A stretch of 64,000 nt of DNA from Gammaproteobacteria bacterium (GTDB taxonomy: Bacteria > Pseudomonadota > Gammaproteobacteria > Pseudomonadales > Ketobacteraceae), in contig JABLXQ010000017.1 of the NCBI GenBank assembly GCA_013178375.1, forward strand, positions 1 to 64,000. The letters are read 5' to 3'. Each line of letters begins with the position of its first letter. Positions within the stretch are counted from its first letter, which is position 1. Below, piece after piece: positions 56,657 through 64,000 of the stretch. Position numbers and translations under genes: made by a program. Under the pieces are notes generated by a model. The model worked only from the letters and a program-made list of their open reading frames with translations, was not told the DNA's origin and ran no database searches.

Positions 56657-56684
56657 TGCATCCAAACCGGCATCCTGCGCGTAT
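56657..56684 (+). promoter_or_regulatory. ECF-type promoter of the first sigma/anti-sigma operon
   Basis: TGCATCC at 56657-56663, a 15-base spacer and GCGTAT at 56679-56684, 52 bases before the sigma-factor ATG. It is back to back with the DUF4331 promoter: the two -35 elements are 23 bases apart on opposite strands. This fits an autoregulated ECF sigma factor controlling the divergent operon. Confidence 0.82.
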
Positions 56685-56736
56685 AGGTTCCGAATGCCGT
56701 ATAGATTCCAGATGAACGTGGGCAGGGAGTTCCAAC

Positions 56737-57282
56737 ATGATCGAGGAAGCAGAACTGGTGATGCTGCTGGGACGGGTGGCCTGTGGCGATCAAAATGCCT
56801 TCAGCCGTCTTTACGAAACCATGTCACCGCGTATTTATGGTTTGTGCATGCGGTTGCTGGGCCGCCGGGATCTGGCCGAGGACGTGCTGCAGGACGCCTT
56901 CGTGCGCATCTGGCATCACGCGGGGGAATACCACGCCGAGCGCGGCACGCCCGCCGGCTGGATGCTGACGGTGGCACGTTACCGGGCGCTGGATGTGTTG
57001 CGGCGGCGCCGCTTCGAATTGTCGCTGGATCACGACAGCCTGACAGAGCTGGCCGATGCCCGCTTGCAGGCAGCTGATGCTGCAACGGACGACACCACTT
57101 TTCTGGCATTGCAGGGTTGCCTGGAGGAAATCAGTCCGCAGCAGCGCGATTCCATTCTGCAGGCTTTTTACCACGGCCAGACTCACGAACAACTCGCCAC
57201 CCGCATGCAGGCGCCGCTGGGCACCGTGAAAAGCTGGGTACGGCGCGGGCTGAGCAGTCTCAAGAGGTGCCTGGAACAATGA
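56737..57282 (+). CDS. ECF RNA polymerase sigma factor (first)
   Basis: A 181-residue group IV sigma factor. Region 2 includes LYETMSPRIYGLCMRLLGRRDLAEDVLQDAFVRIW, then TPAGWMLTVARYRALDVLRRRR. Region 4 is LEEISPQQRDSILQAFYHGQTHEQLATRM and LGTVKSWVRRGLSSLK. No extra C-terminal domain is present. Its stop overlaps the anti-sigma ATG (ATGA), and its own promoter carries the shared TGCATCC-N15-GCGTA signal, which predicts autoregulation. The ATG follows GGCAGGGAG. The divergent DUF4331 operon is the likely target. Confidence 0.92.
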   Translation: MIEEAELVMLLGRVACGDQNAFSRLYETMSPRIYGLCMRLLGRRDLAEDVLQDAFVRIWHHAGEYHAERGTPAGWMLTVARYRALDVLRRRRFELSLDHDSLTELADARLQAADAATDDTTFLALQGCLEEISPQQRDSILQAFYHGQTHEQLATRMQAPLGTVKSWVRRGLSSLKRCLEQ

Positions 57283-57989
57283 AAACACTCAATGACGCTG
57301 GGGTGGAAGCACTGGCGGCGCAATATGTTCTGGGTGTACTCAAGGGGCCTGCGCGCAAGCGTTTCGAGCGCGAAATGATGCGGCACTGGCGGATTCGGCA
57401 GGAAGTCTGGTTCTGGGAACGCCAGCTGCAACCGCTGGCCGAGCGCGGCCCGGCCATAACACCGCCGCCGCAGGTCTGGTCGCAACTGACGCAGCGGCTG
57501 TGGCCGTCAACGGCGCGCACTGCACCGCCGGTCTGGCGGCACTGGCTGTGGCAGGGCTGGAGCCTTTCGGCAACGGCAGCCACGGCCTTGCTGGCAACAG
57601 TGCTGTGGTGGCAGAGCACATTGTCGCCAACGGCAACGATTCCACAGGAGCAATGGCTCGCCATCGTGCAATCACCACAAGCGGAGCCCTTGTGGGTGGT
57701 GGACGCCGATGCACGCGCCACCCAAGTGCGGCTGAAATCCATTGCCGCACCAGCGGTGGATGCGCAGAAAGATTTTGAACTCTGGCTGTTACCACGCCAA
57801 GGCGCGCCGCAATCCATTGGCATTTTGCCCACCGGTCAGGTGGAAGTGACGCTGCGATTGAGTGCAGCGCAATTCGCAGCCTTGCTGCAGAACCAGTCGC
57901 TGGCGATCAGCATCGAGCCCAAGGGCGGATCGCCCACTGGCCTGCCCACAGGCCCTGTCGTCTATCAAACCAAACTGCTGAAAATCTGA
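57279..57989 (+). CDS. RskA-like anti-sigma factor
   Basis: A 236-residue single-span membrane protein. The cytoplasmic N terminus begins with LAAQYVLGVLKGPARKRFEREMMRH, the short helical sigma-binding pattern of RskA-type anti-sigma factors. A membrane helix (SLSATAATALLATVLWW) near residue 105 is followed by a periplasmic anti-sigma-K domain with PLWVVDADARATQVRL, FELWLLPRQGAPQSIGILPTG and a C-terminal EPKGGSPTGLPTGPVVY. It should hold the upstream ECF sigma factor inactive until an envelope signal triggers release, probably by proteolysis. Confidence 0.9.
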   Translation: MKTLNDAGVEALAAQYVLGVLKGPARKRFEREMMRHWRIRQEVWFWERQLQPLAERGPAITPPPQVWSQLTQRLWPSTARTAPPVWRHWLWQGWSLSATAATALLATVLWWQSTLSPTATIPQEQWLAIVQSPQAEPLWVVDADARATQVRLKSIAAPAVDAQKDFELWLLPRQGAPQSIGILPTGQVEVTLRLSAAQFAALLQNQSLAISIEPKGGSPTGLPTGPVVYQTKLLKI

Positions 57990-58007
57990 GCGCAGTTTGC
58001 TCGCTTT

Positions 58008-58058
58008 CCATAACCAGCGCGCCATAACCAGCACGAATGTCATTCGCTTTGGTTATGG
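58008..58058. terminator. compound palindrome after the anti-sigma gene
   Basis: CCATAACCA (58022-58030) pairs with TGGTTATGG (58050-58058), and inside it CGAATG (58034-58039) pairs with CATTCG (58041-58046). A direct copy of CCATAACCAGC lies just before at 58008, giving two possible left arms for one right arm. There is no T-tract, so a terminator role is possible but not certain; alternative pairing is also possible. Confidence 0.5.
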
Positions 58059-58083
58059 GCTGTCGCGGCGTTGCCACTGTCTC

Positions 58084-58114
58084 TTTACATGCGCAACGCC
58101 GCCTGCACTATACT
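58084..58114 (+). promoter_or_regulatory. possible housekeeping promoter of the second sigma-factor gene
   Basis: TATACT at 58109-58114 is a good -10 hexamer 29 bases before the sigma-factor ATG. The -35 is weak: TTTACA (58084-58089) at 19 bases. The shared ECF signal is absent here, so this sigma gene is probably not autoregulated from its own start. Confidence 0.35.
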
Positions 58115-58143
58115 GCGGGCATCATCAATGACGGGATGGTGTG

Positions 58144-58773
58144 ATGGCGACGACTCAGCCAGATCCTGCTGGCGATGCGCTGGTGCCCGTGCTGGCCGCG
58201 ATCCAGCGCCGCGACCCGGCAGCACTTGCGCAACTTTATGAACGGACGGCGGACCGTCTTTACGGACTGATTCACTGCCTGCTCAACAACGCGCAGGACG
58301 CCGAAGATGTTCTCAGCGAACTGTTTCTTGCGGTGTGGCACGAACCGCAACGCTATGACGTCACGCGCGGGCCGGTCATCGCCTGGTTGATGGTGATGGC
58401 CCGTTCGCGCGCGCTCGATCTGCTGCGCCGACACAAGCAGATGCGATTCACTGTCGCGGAACCCTCGGCCATCGATAGCGACTTTCTGCAAGCCGCTTCT
58501 CATGCCCCTTCCCCAATCGATCTGCTGACGGCCTGGCAGGAAGGCAGCCGCGTGCAACAGGCTCTGTCACAATTGTCCGACATTCAGCGCCACCTGATTC
58601 TGCTGGCGTTTTTCAAAGGGCTTTCCCATGCCGAAATCGCCGCGTCCATGGACCTGCCACTGGGCACGGTCAAGTCGCATCTGCGCCGGGCCCAGCAGAC
58701 CCTGGAACAATTGCTGAGTGAACTCGCGCCCGGCAAAACGGAAAATCCATCCTGTTCCCTGAACACGGAATAA
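58144..58773 (+). CDS. ECF RNA polymerase sigma factor (second)
   Basis: A 209-residue sigma factor. Region 2 shows LYERTADRLYGLIHCLLNNAQDAEDVLSELFLAVW and VIAWLMVMARSRALDLLRRH; region 4 shows LSDIQRHLILLAFFKGLSHAEIAASMDLPLGTVKSHLRRAQQTLEQLL. It lacks the first ECF promoter motif upstream, but the next gene (a ChrR-like cupin) has it. ATG 58144 is preceded in frame by GTG 58141. Sigma factors of this look are often paired with ChrR anti-sigma proteins that respond to singlet oxygen or peroxides. Confidence 0.92.
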   Translation: MATTQPDPAGDALVPVLAAIQRRDPAALAQLYERTADRLYGLIHCLLNNAQDAEDVLSELFLAVWHEPQRYDVTRGPVIAWLMVMARSRALDLLRRHKQMRFTVAEPSAIDSDFLQAASHAPSPIDLLTAWQEGSRVQQALSQLSDIQRHLILLAFFKGLSHAEIAASMDLPLGTVKSHLRRAQQTLEQLLSELAPGKTENPSCSLNTE

Positions 58774-58789
58774 AAAACAGGCGGTCAGG

Positions 58790-58817
58790 TGCATCCGATT
58801 GCATCTGATCTGCGTAT
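58790..58817 (+). promoter_or_regulatory. ECF-type promoter of the cupin gene
   Basis: TGCATCC at 58790-58796, a 15-base spacer and GCGTAT at 58812-58817, 32 bases before the cupin ATG. It is identical in elements and spacing to the two divergent sites at 56606-56684. It gives the cupin gene its own promoter inside the sigma-cupin unit. Confidence 0.8.
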
Positions 58818-58849
58818 CACTATTGGAAGCAAACTGAGGAGGCGATCGT

Positions 58850-59338
58850 ATGAGCGCCGCTGACAATACCGCTGACAACGATGACCGTCTTTCTCCCGCC
58901 GTGGTGGAGTGGCTGGCCGACGCCGTGTCGGCACCACCGCTGCCCCCCGCGCGCAAGGAAGCGGTGTGGTCGCGGATATTGCAGCGCATTCACGCACCGG
59001 GGCCAGCCGGTACGTTGACCGTGCGGGCGAACGAAGGTGAATGGATCGCCTGCCTGCCCGGCGTGGATGTCAGGATTCTGTACGTGGATGAGGCGCAGAA
59101 CACGCAAACGGCGCTATGGCGCATGCAACCGGGTTCAATGCTGCCGGCGCACGCCCATGCTGTCGATGAAGAATGTCTGGTGCTGGAAGGTGCGATCCGG
59201 TCGGGGGATTTTGTGGTGCGGCAGGGCGACTATCATCTGGGATTTGCCGGGCAGCCCCACCCGGACATCCACTCCGATGGCGGTGCGTTACTGCTGATCA
59301 GATCGGAGCGGAAGTATCTGCGCAGTGCCCATCCGTGA
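58850..59338 (+). CDS. ChrR-like cupin protein
   Basis: A 162-residue protein with a C-terminal cupin domain: WRMQPGSMLPAHAHAVDEECLVLEGAIRSGDFVVRQGDYHLGFAGQPH in outline, with metal ligands His-x-His, Glu and a later His. This resembles the ChrR cupin domain. The N-terminal 45 residues lack the His-x3-Cys-x2-Cys zinc site with which ChrR clamps its sigma factor, so it may be a stand-alone sensor or enzyme and not a full anti-sigma factor. GGAGG lies before the ATG, and it has its own ECF promoter. Confidence 0.85.
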   Translation: MSAADNTADNDDRLSPAVVEWLADAVSAPPLPPARKEAVWSRILQRIHAPGPAGTLTVRANEGEWIACLPGVDVRILYVDEAQNTQTALWRMQPGSMLPAHAHAVDEECLVLEGAIRSGDFVVRQGDYHLGFAGQPHPDIHSDGGALLLIRSERKYLRSAHP

Positions 59339-59393
59339 ACCGGTGTCCATGAAGCGGTGTTGATGAACAGGTGTCTGCGCTGACGGGATCAGA

Positions 59394-60701
59394 TCAGACA
59401 CTCACTCCATACGTCTTCAACAACCCGCCAAACGTCAGCACCACCCGCGCCACCGACACAAACGAATCCGGAATCTGCACCTTCAGATCCCGCATCCGGT
59501 TCAGGGCAATGCCCAGGATGTCGGTGGAACCGGATTTGCGCAGCGCTTCCTTCAACACCAGCTCCGCCACCTCTTCAAACACCTGCTGATCGCGCGCGAT
59601 AAAACCGGCGCGGCGGAACAGCTCGCCCAGAGGCAGCGGGCTCTGGATCTTGCCGAACAGCACCTGCAGCAACACTGCATAATTGCGGGTTTCTTCCTGC
59701 GTCAGTTCGCCGATGGCGCCGTAATCCAGCACCGCCACGCGGCCATCTTTCATCACCAGAAAATTACCCGGATGCGGATCAGCGTGATACACGCCGAACG
59801 CGGTGATCTGCTGCACATAGCTCGACAGCAGTTCCCGCAACAACAGTTCGGCTTTGGCGGGATTGCGGTTCAGGTAGTCAGTAAGACGCACACCGTCGAT
59901 CCACTCCGTCACCAGCACGCGGTCACTGCTCATGTCCTCGTACAGATGCGGCACGTAGATCAGAGGGCTGTGGGGGTGGGAATCGAATTTCTTGTGGTTC
60001 GCTTCCTCCCGCATGAAATCCAGTTCCTGCAGGGTCATATCGACGATCTGGTCGATCACCTGCTTCAGATCGAAATGGGAAATCATCGGCGCGCCGACGG
60101 TGGCCAGCGCCTTGAATACGGCGGAATCCTGTTTGAACAGGCGACGGGCATGCGGCAGCTGCACTTTCACCGCCACGTTCTCACCCGTGTGCAGCACGGC
60201 GCGGTGCACCTGCGCCACCGATGCGGCAGCCACCGGCATATCATCGAAGCGGGCGAAGCGTTTGCGCCAGTCACGGCCCCACTCTTCCACCAGCACGGTT
60301 TCGATGGCGCGAAAGGCGGCGGGCTTGGCGTCGTCCTGCAGTTTTTCCAGTTCGGAAATGTATTGCATGGGCAGGATGTCGGTGCGGGAACTGAGGAACT
60401 GGCCGAACTTGACCCAGATGGCGCCGTTGTCGTGAAACAGCTTGGCCAGTTTCACCGCGCCCTTGTAATGGGTCTGGGCCAGCAGGCGACGCTGCTCCAG
60501 TGGTTCCAGGCTCAACGCCTGCTGGCGGTAATGCCGGTAAAAACGCTCGATCTCCCAGCCCACCTTGGTGGCGGATACGTAGCGCTCCCCTCCTTCCCAC
60601 AATGTACTGACGGTGCCAAACAGTTCCCCAATCATGCTGACCCTGGCTCTGATTTTTATAATGTTAAAAAATGTCGGTCGGTGCTTGTTGTTGGCGTTCA
60701 C
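59394..60701 (-). CDS. AarF/UbiB (ABC1/ADCK) family atypical kinase
   Basis: A protein of about 435 residues. The family KxGQ motif (VKFGQFLSSRTDILP), the Ala-rich nucleotide loop (PVAAASVAQVHRA), the catalytic ADPHPGNFLV and the metal-binding LDYGAIGEL are intact. UbiB members support ubiquinone synthesis through ATPase activity. The canonical ubiB is expected just past ubiJ, outside the window, so this is probably a second, divergent paralog. No C-terminal membrane pair is clear. ATG 60701 is used; ATG 60635 (MIGELFG) is an alternative. Confidence 0.88.
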   Translation of the reverse strand: MNANNKHRPTFFNIIKIRARVSMIGELFGTVSTLWEGGERYVSATKVGWEIERFYRHYRQQALSLEPLEQRRLLAQTHYKGAVKLAKLFHDNGAIWVKFGQFLSSRTDILPMQYISELEKLQDDAKPAAFRAIETVLVEEWGRDWRKRFARFDDMPVAAASVAQVHRAVLHTGENVAVKVQLPHARRLFKQDSAVFKALATVGAPMISHFDLKQVIDQIVDMTLQELDFMREEANHKKFDSHPHSPLIYVPHLYEDMSSDRVLVTEWIDGVRLTDYLNRNPAKAELLLRELLSSYVQQITAFGVYHADPHPGNFLVMKDGRVAVLDYGAIGELTQEETRNYAVLLQVLFGKIQSPLPLGELFRRAGFIARDQQVFEEVAELVLKEALRKSGSTDILGIALNRMRDLKVQIPDSFVSVARVVLTFGGLLKTYGVSV

Positions 60702-60794
60702 ATTACTGTGCGCCTGGAACGACTATAAAGAACGCCCGAATATTGTCTGTAGCGGATTTGTTTCGCCCCGTAACGGAGCACCCGCAGCAGAGAG

Positions 60795-62780
60795 TCAGCG
60801 CGCCACATCGAAACGGACCACCAGTTGCTGCAGCTCCGCCGCCTGTTCCTGGATCTGGACGGAACCCTTTTGCACCTGCTCGGCACTTTTCAGGCTGGTG
60901 TCGGCACTGTGGGCGATCTGCTGGGTGTTCTGGTCGATCTGGGTGGCGACGGTGGACTGCTCCTGGGCCGCCACCGCGATCTGGTTCATGTGTTCCACCA
61001 CCTGATGCACCAGCGTGCCGATCTGGCCCAGCACGGCGCCGGATTCCTCTGCCAGTTCGTTGCAGCGCTCGGCGTGCTGCCGGCTGGTGTCCATGCTGCT
61101 GCGCACGGCATCACTGCCGGTCTGCAATTGCTGGATCATGCGCTGGATTTCGGCGGTGGATTCCTGCGTGCGCTGCGCCAGCGACCGCACTTCGTCCGCC
61201 ACCACAGCAAAGCCACGGCCCTGCTCACCGGCGCGGGCGGCTTCAATCGCTGCGTTCAGCGCCAGCAGGTTGGTCTGTTCGGCAATGCCGCGAATGGTGT
61301 CCAGAATGCCGCCGATCTTTTGCGACTGCTGCGCAACTTCGCCCACCTGGCGGGACGCATTTTCCAGTTCGCGGGTCAGTTGCGTCACCGCATTGTGCGT
61401 CGCGTTGGCCTTGTCCTGCCCGGTCCGGGTGCTCTCGCCCGCCAGCTGGGTCAGGCTGGTTGAGGCCTGGGCGGAGCGGGCCACTTCCTGGATGCTGGCA
61501 GCCATTTCGGTGATGGCCGACGCGATCTGCTGGGTATCCAGCTGTTGCCGGTGCAGAGCCTCCAGGTTGGCCCCGGTCAGCTGGCGGAATTCCTGGGCGC
61601 GCTGGTTCAGGCCCAGGGTCACCCGCACGATATGGCCAATGATGCCGGCAATGCTGGCGAAGAAACGGTTGAGCGAACGGGCGATGATGCTGATCTCGTC
61701 ACCGCTGTCGTCCTCCAGGGTCTGGTTCAGATGGCCGTCCTTTTCCGCCCGCATTAACGCGTTTTCCACCCGTTCCACCCGGTGCAGGATGCCGGCACCG
61801 ATCCAGCGGGTGGTCCAGGACACCAGCGCCAGCACCAGCAGCAGTCCGATGGCTTCGGCCCACAATTCAGTGCGGGCAGCGGCAGTCTCCGCCTGCAATT
61901 CCATCCGCATCTGCCCGTCCAGATCCCGCACCAGGCCGGCAAGGGCGGCGATCCGCAGCGACGCCGCCTCAAACCAGATCGCTGGAGTCGGCCCCTGGAT
62001 GGCGTCCAGTTGCGCTTCCTGCTGCTGTAACCGCCGCCGGGTGTCGTAGAAGCCACTCAGACTGCTGCCGCCGGTGGCGGCGCGGTACCGCTCCAGAAAG
62101 GCTGAATCCGCCAGCTGCGCCAGCATGCGCTCCAGACGCTCCTGCTCATGGATATAGTTCTCGATGCTGGCAAACTGGGCGCCTGTGGCTTTACCCGCCG
62201 CCAGAACGCCATTCACCGCACCGCGCTCCTGCCCGGCCCGCTCCTTGATCCAGCCCAGGAACAGGCGCAGTTGAAGCTGGCGCCGGATGTCCTGATCGGA
62301 CACCTCCATCTGCAGCAGATCCTGGGCGTCCAGCGCGCGTTCGTTCAGATCGGAATAGTAGGCAAACACGCCGTTGCCGCGCAGACCATCGACGGCGGAA
62401 CGGATATCGGCTTTGCGCCGCAGCCCCTCCATCACATCGTCCAGTGCCTGCTGGGCGAGTGGCGACATCTTGTCCTCGCGGGCATTGCGCAATTGCTGCA
62501 ACGCCTGCTCCGCCGCATCGGACTGCTGCCGCTGCTGGCGCAATTCGCTGCCCAGCCGGGCGCCCTGGCTACCCAGGAAGCCGGCACTCAAGCCCCGCTC
62601 CAGCGCGTGCTGATGGGTCAGCTCTTCCAGGGAAGACACCACTTCCGCCAGCCGCAGCAGGGACCGGTGCTCCTGCAGGTGGGCCCAGCGTGCCGCCAGA
62701 TCCGAAACGGCGAAATAGAACACCATCGCCAGGGGCAGAGCGGTTAAAAGAATCAGTTTGCGGGAAAGGGTCCAGCGCAT
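60795..62780 (-). CDS. methyl-accepting chemotaxis protein with NIT sensor domain
   Basis: A 661-residue chemoreceptor. The order is a membrane helix ([18 protein letters not shown]), a periplasmic all-helical NIT-type domain (about residues 40-305, with [18 protein letters not shown] and [24 protein letters not shown]), a second membrane helix (about 310-330), a HAMP domain, and a long signalling coiled coil with the conserved hairpin tip [34 protein letters not shown] domains in other proteins sense nitrate or nitrite. It signals through CheA. There are no che genes nearby. Confidence 0.93.
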   Translation of the reverse strand: MRWTLSRKLILLTALPLAMVFYFAVSDLAARWAHLQEHRSLLRLAEVVSSLEELTHQHALERGLSAGFLGSQGARLGSELRQQRQQSDAAEQALQQLRNAREDKMSPLAQQALDDVMEGLRRKADIRSAVDGLRGNGVFAYYSDLNERALDAQDLLQMEVSDQDIRRQLQLRLFLGWIKERAGQERGAVNGVLAAGKATGAQFASIENYIHEQERLERMLAQLADSAFLERYRAATGGSSLSGFYDTRRRLQQQEAQLDAIQGPTPAIWFEAASLRIAALAGLVRDLDGQMRMELQAETAAARTELWAEAIGLLLVLALVSWTTRWIGAGILHRVERVENALMRAEKDGHLNQTLEDDSGDEISIIARSLNRFFASIAGIIGHIVRVTLGLNQRAQEFRQLTGANLEALHRQQLDTQQIASAITEMAASIQEVARSAQASTSLTQLAGESTRTGQDKANATHNAVTQLTRELENASRQVGEVAQQSQKIGGILDTIRGIAEQTNLLALNAAIEAARAGEQGRGFAVVADEVRSLAQRTQESTAEIQRMIQQLQTGSDAVRSSMDTSRQHAERCNELAEESGAVLGQIGTLVHQVVEHMNQIAVAAQEQSTVATQIDQNTQQIAHSADTSLKSAEQVQKGSVQIQEQAAELQQLVVRFDVAR

Positions 62781-62971
62781 GGCGGTCGTCCGATGTTGCG
62801 GTTCTGGTTGCGGTTCGGGTCGCGGTTTATGGTGATCATTTATAAAGGAAACAGTGGAAGTCTAGCAGCTCTGGCGACACCGCTCCGGAGGCCTGCATGG
62901 AGGGCAATCCGCCAGCTTGCGTCCGCCCCCTGAATCCGCCAAGATACCAGCCGCATTTGGAGGCGCCCCCG

Positions 62972-63721
62972 ATGTCTGACGACAAAACCACCCATTTCGG
63001 CTTCAAAACCGTTCCCATCGCGGAAAAATCCCGGCATGTGGGGCAGGTCTTCCACTCTGTCGCCCAGAAATACGATGTCATGAACGACCTCATGTCCATG
63101 GGCATCCACCGCCTGTGGAAACGCTACACCATCGAGATGAGCGGCGCCCGTCCGGGCCAGACCATTCTCGACCTGGCAGGCGGCACCGGCGACCTCACCA
63201 TGAAGTTCTCCCGCATCGTGGGCGACACCGGCAAGGTGTTCCTGGCAGACATCAATTCCTCGATGCTCAACGTGGGCCGCGACAAGCTGCTGGACCACGG
63301 CTACGCCGGCAATATCGAATACGTGCAGGCCAACGCGGAAAACCTGCCCTTTGCCGACAACACTTTCGACTGCATCACCATCGCCTTCGGCCTGCGCAAC
63401 GTCACCGACAAGCAGAAAGCGCTGGAATCCATGACCCGCGTGCTCAAGCCCGGCGGCCGCCTGCTGGTGCTGGAGTTTTCCAAACCGGTGAATCCGGGGC
63501 TGGAAAAAGTGTACGACCGCTATTCCTTCAGCGTACTGCCGGTCATCGGCAAACTGGTGGCCAACGACGCCGACAGCTACCGCTACCTGGCGGAATCGAT
63601 CCGCATGCACCCGGACCAGAACACCCTGAAACACATGATGCGCAAGGCCGGGCTGGACCGGGTGGATTACCACAATCTCACCGGCGGCATCGTCGCCCTG
63701 CACCGCGGTTTCAAATACTGA
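62972..63721 (+). CDS. ubiE: ubiquinone/menaquinone C-methyltransferase UbiE
   Basis: A 249-residue SAM-dependent methyltransferase that adds the C-methyl group of ubiquinone (and demethylmenaquinone). The SAM motif [14 protein letters not shown], the UbiE signatures [18 protein letters not shown] and [17 protein letters not shown], and the C terminus [12 protein letters not shown] are intact. The ATG at 62972 lies 8 bases after GGAGG; longer in-frame starts lack homology. It is followed by ubiJ 2 bases later. Confidence 0.96.
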   Translation: MSDDKTTHFGFKTVPIAEKSRHVGQVFHSVAQKYDVMNDLMSMGIHRLWKRYTIEMSGARPGQTILDLAGGTGDLTMKFSRIVGDTGKVFLADINSSMLNVGRDKLLDHGYAGNIEYVQANAENLPFADNTFDCITIAFGLRNVTDKQKALESMTRVLKPGGRLLVLEFSKPVNPGLEKVYDRYSFSVLPVIGKLVANDADSYRYLAESIRMHPDQNTLKHMMRKAGLDRVDYHNLTGGIVALHRGFKY

Positions 63722-63723
63722 CC

Positions 63724-64000
63724 ATGGATGCCAATCGCCAGTCCCTGCTGCCCACGCTGGTCACCGAGCAACTGGAGCGGGTGGCCAACCGTGCCCTGCA
63801 ATATGCGCCGCTGACCCGCCTGCAATTGCAGAAACTGCAGGGCAAATCCTTTGGCATCGAATTGCAGCGCCCCTCGTTTCCCCTGTTGATCAGCGTTACC
63901 CGCAAAGGCCTGCTGTTCCAGAGCCATTGGGAAGGCAACGCCGACGTCAGCATCCGTGGGCCCGCAGTGGCATTGCTGCGGCAACTGCGCCAGGACGACA
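63724..64000 (+). CDS. ubiJ: ubiquinone biosynthesis accessory factor UbiJ, N-terminal part, cut by window edge
   Basis: The first 92 residues are seen: an SCP2-like lipid-binding domain (VTEQLERVANRALQYAPLT, then LQRPSFPLLISVTRKGLLF, then ADVSIRGPAVALLRQL). UbiJ binds isoprenoid lipids and holds the aerobic Ubi complex together. Its place between ubiE and the expected ubiB is the standard gammaproteobacterial order. It is truncated only by the end of the window. Confidence 0.92.
   Translation, partial: MDANRQSLLPTLVTEQLERVANRALQYAPLTRLQLQKLQGKSFGIELQRPSFPLLISVTRKGLLFQSHWEGNADVSIRGPAVALLRQLRQDD

Noticed and set aside
52365-59338. Urease or hydrogenase maturation locus suggested by the HupE/UreJ-like gene
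   Set aside because: No urease, hydrogenase or nickel chaperone genes are present, and the HupE protein has a large added periplasmic domain and sits in a DUF4331 operon.

Overview
The window comes from a Gram-negative gammaproteobacterium of the Pseudomonas/Alcanivorax type. It has GC-rich coding sequence, LptD/SurA outer-membrane biogenesis, the AmgK/MurU MurNAc-recycling pair, a type IV pilus pilMNOPQ operon, and long runs in the gene order I know from Pseudomonas aeruginosa. I cannot name a species. No tRNA, rRNA, CRISPR array or insertion sequence was seen.

Layout. 1-14.1 kb: djlA (partial, frameshifted), murU and amgK leave leftward from the divergent rightward operon lptD-surA-pdxA-rsmA-apaG-apaH, followed by the stress module prkA-yeaH-spoVR. 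14.1-16.9 kb: a junction with a polysaccharide deacetylase, a hotdog-fold thioesterase and an orphan lipoprotein. It joins two blocks that are far apart in Pseudomonas. 17-32.5 kb, leftward: hemE, gltD, gltB, then damX-aroB-aroK-pilQPONM. 32.6-40.4 kb: ponA (PBP1a), maeB, a secreted thermonuclease, rpmE and priA. 40.5-47.2 kb: accessory insert 1, with an OafA-like acyltransferase, a large KAP P-loop NTPase and two overlapping membrane diguanylate cyclases. 47.4-52.3 kb: argS (one-base frameshift), a SPOR protein, hslVU with a strong heat-shock promoter, and a DUF971 protein. 52.4-62.8 kb: accessory insert 2, with a HupE/UreJ-like protein, a TPR protein, a small lipoprotein and a DUF4331 protein, facing two ECF sigma-factor units, then an AarF/UbiB-family kinase and a NIT-domain chemoreceptor. 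62.9 kb to the end: ubiE and ubiJ (cut by the window edge).

The most interesting region is accessory insert 2. Three promoters there share TGCATCC-N15-GCGTA(T/A) with identical spacing: one before the DUF4331-lipoprotein-TPR-HupE operon, one before the first ECF sigma/anti-sigma pair, and one before a ChrR-like cupin gene. This ties the genes into one likely ECF regulon acting in the envelope. The starts of the DUF4331 and HupE genes both carry in-frame tandem repeats that multiply a GTCATGAA start-site motif.

Two long cruciform-forming elements (after prkA and after hslU) have exactly 26-bp arms of unrelated sequence but share a loop core, so they look like one dispersed element family. Two single-base deletions (djlA and argS) leave genes that are otherwise intact. 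Because argS is essential, sequence error is the first explanation to test.
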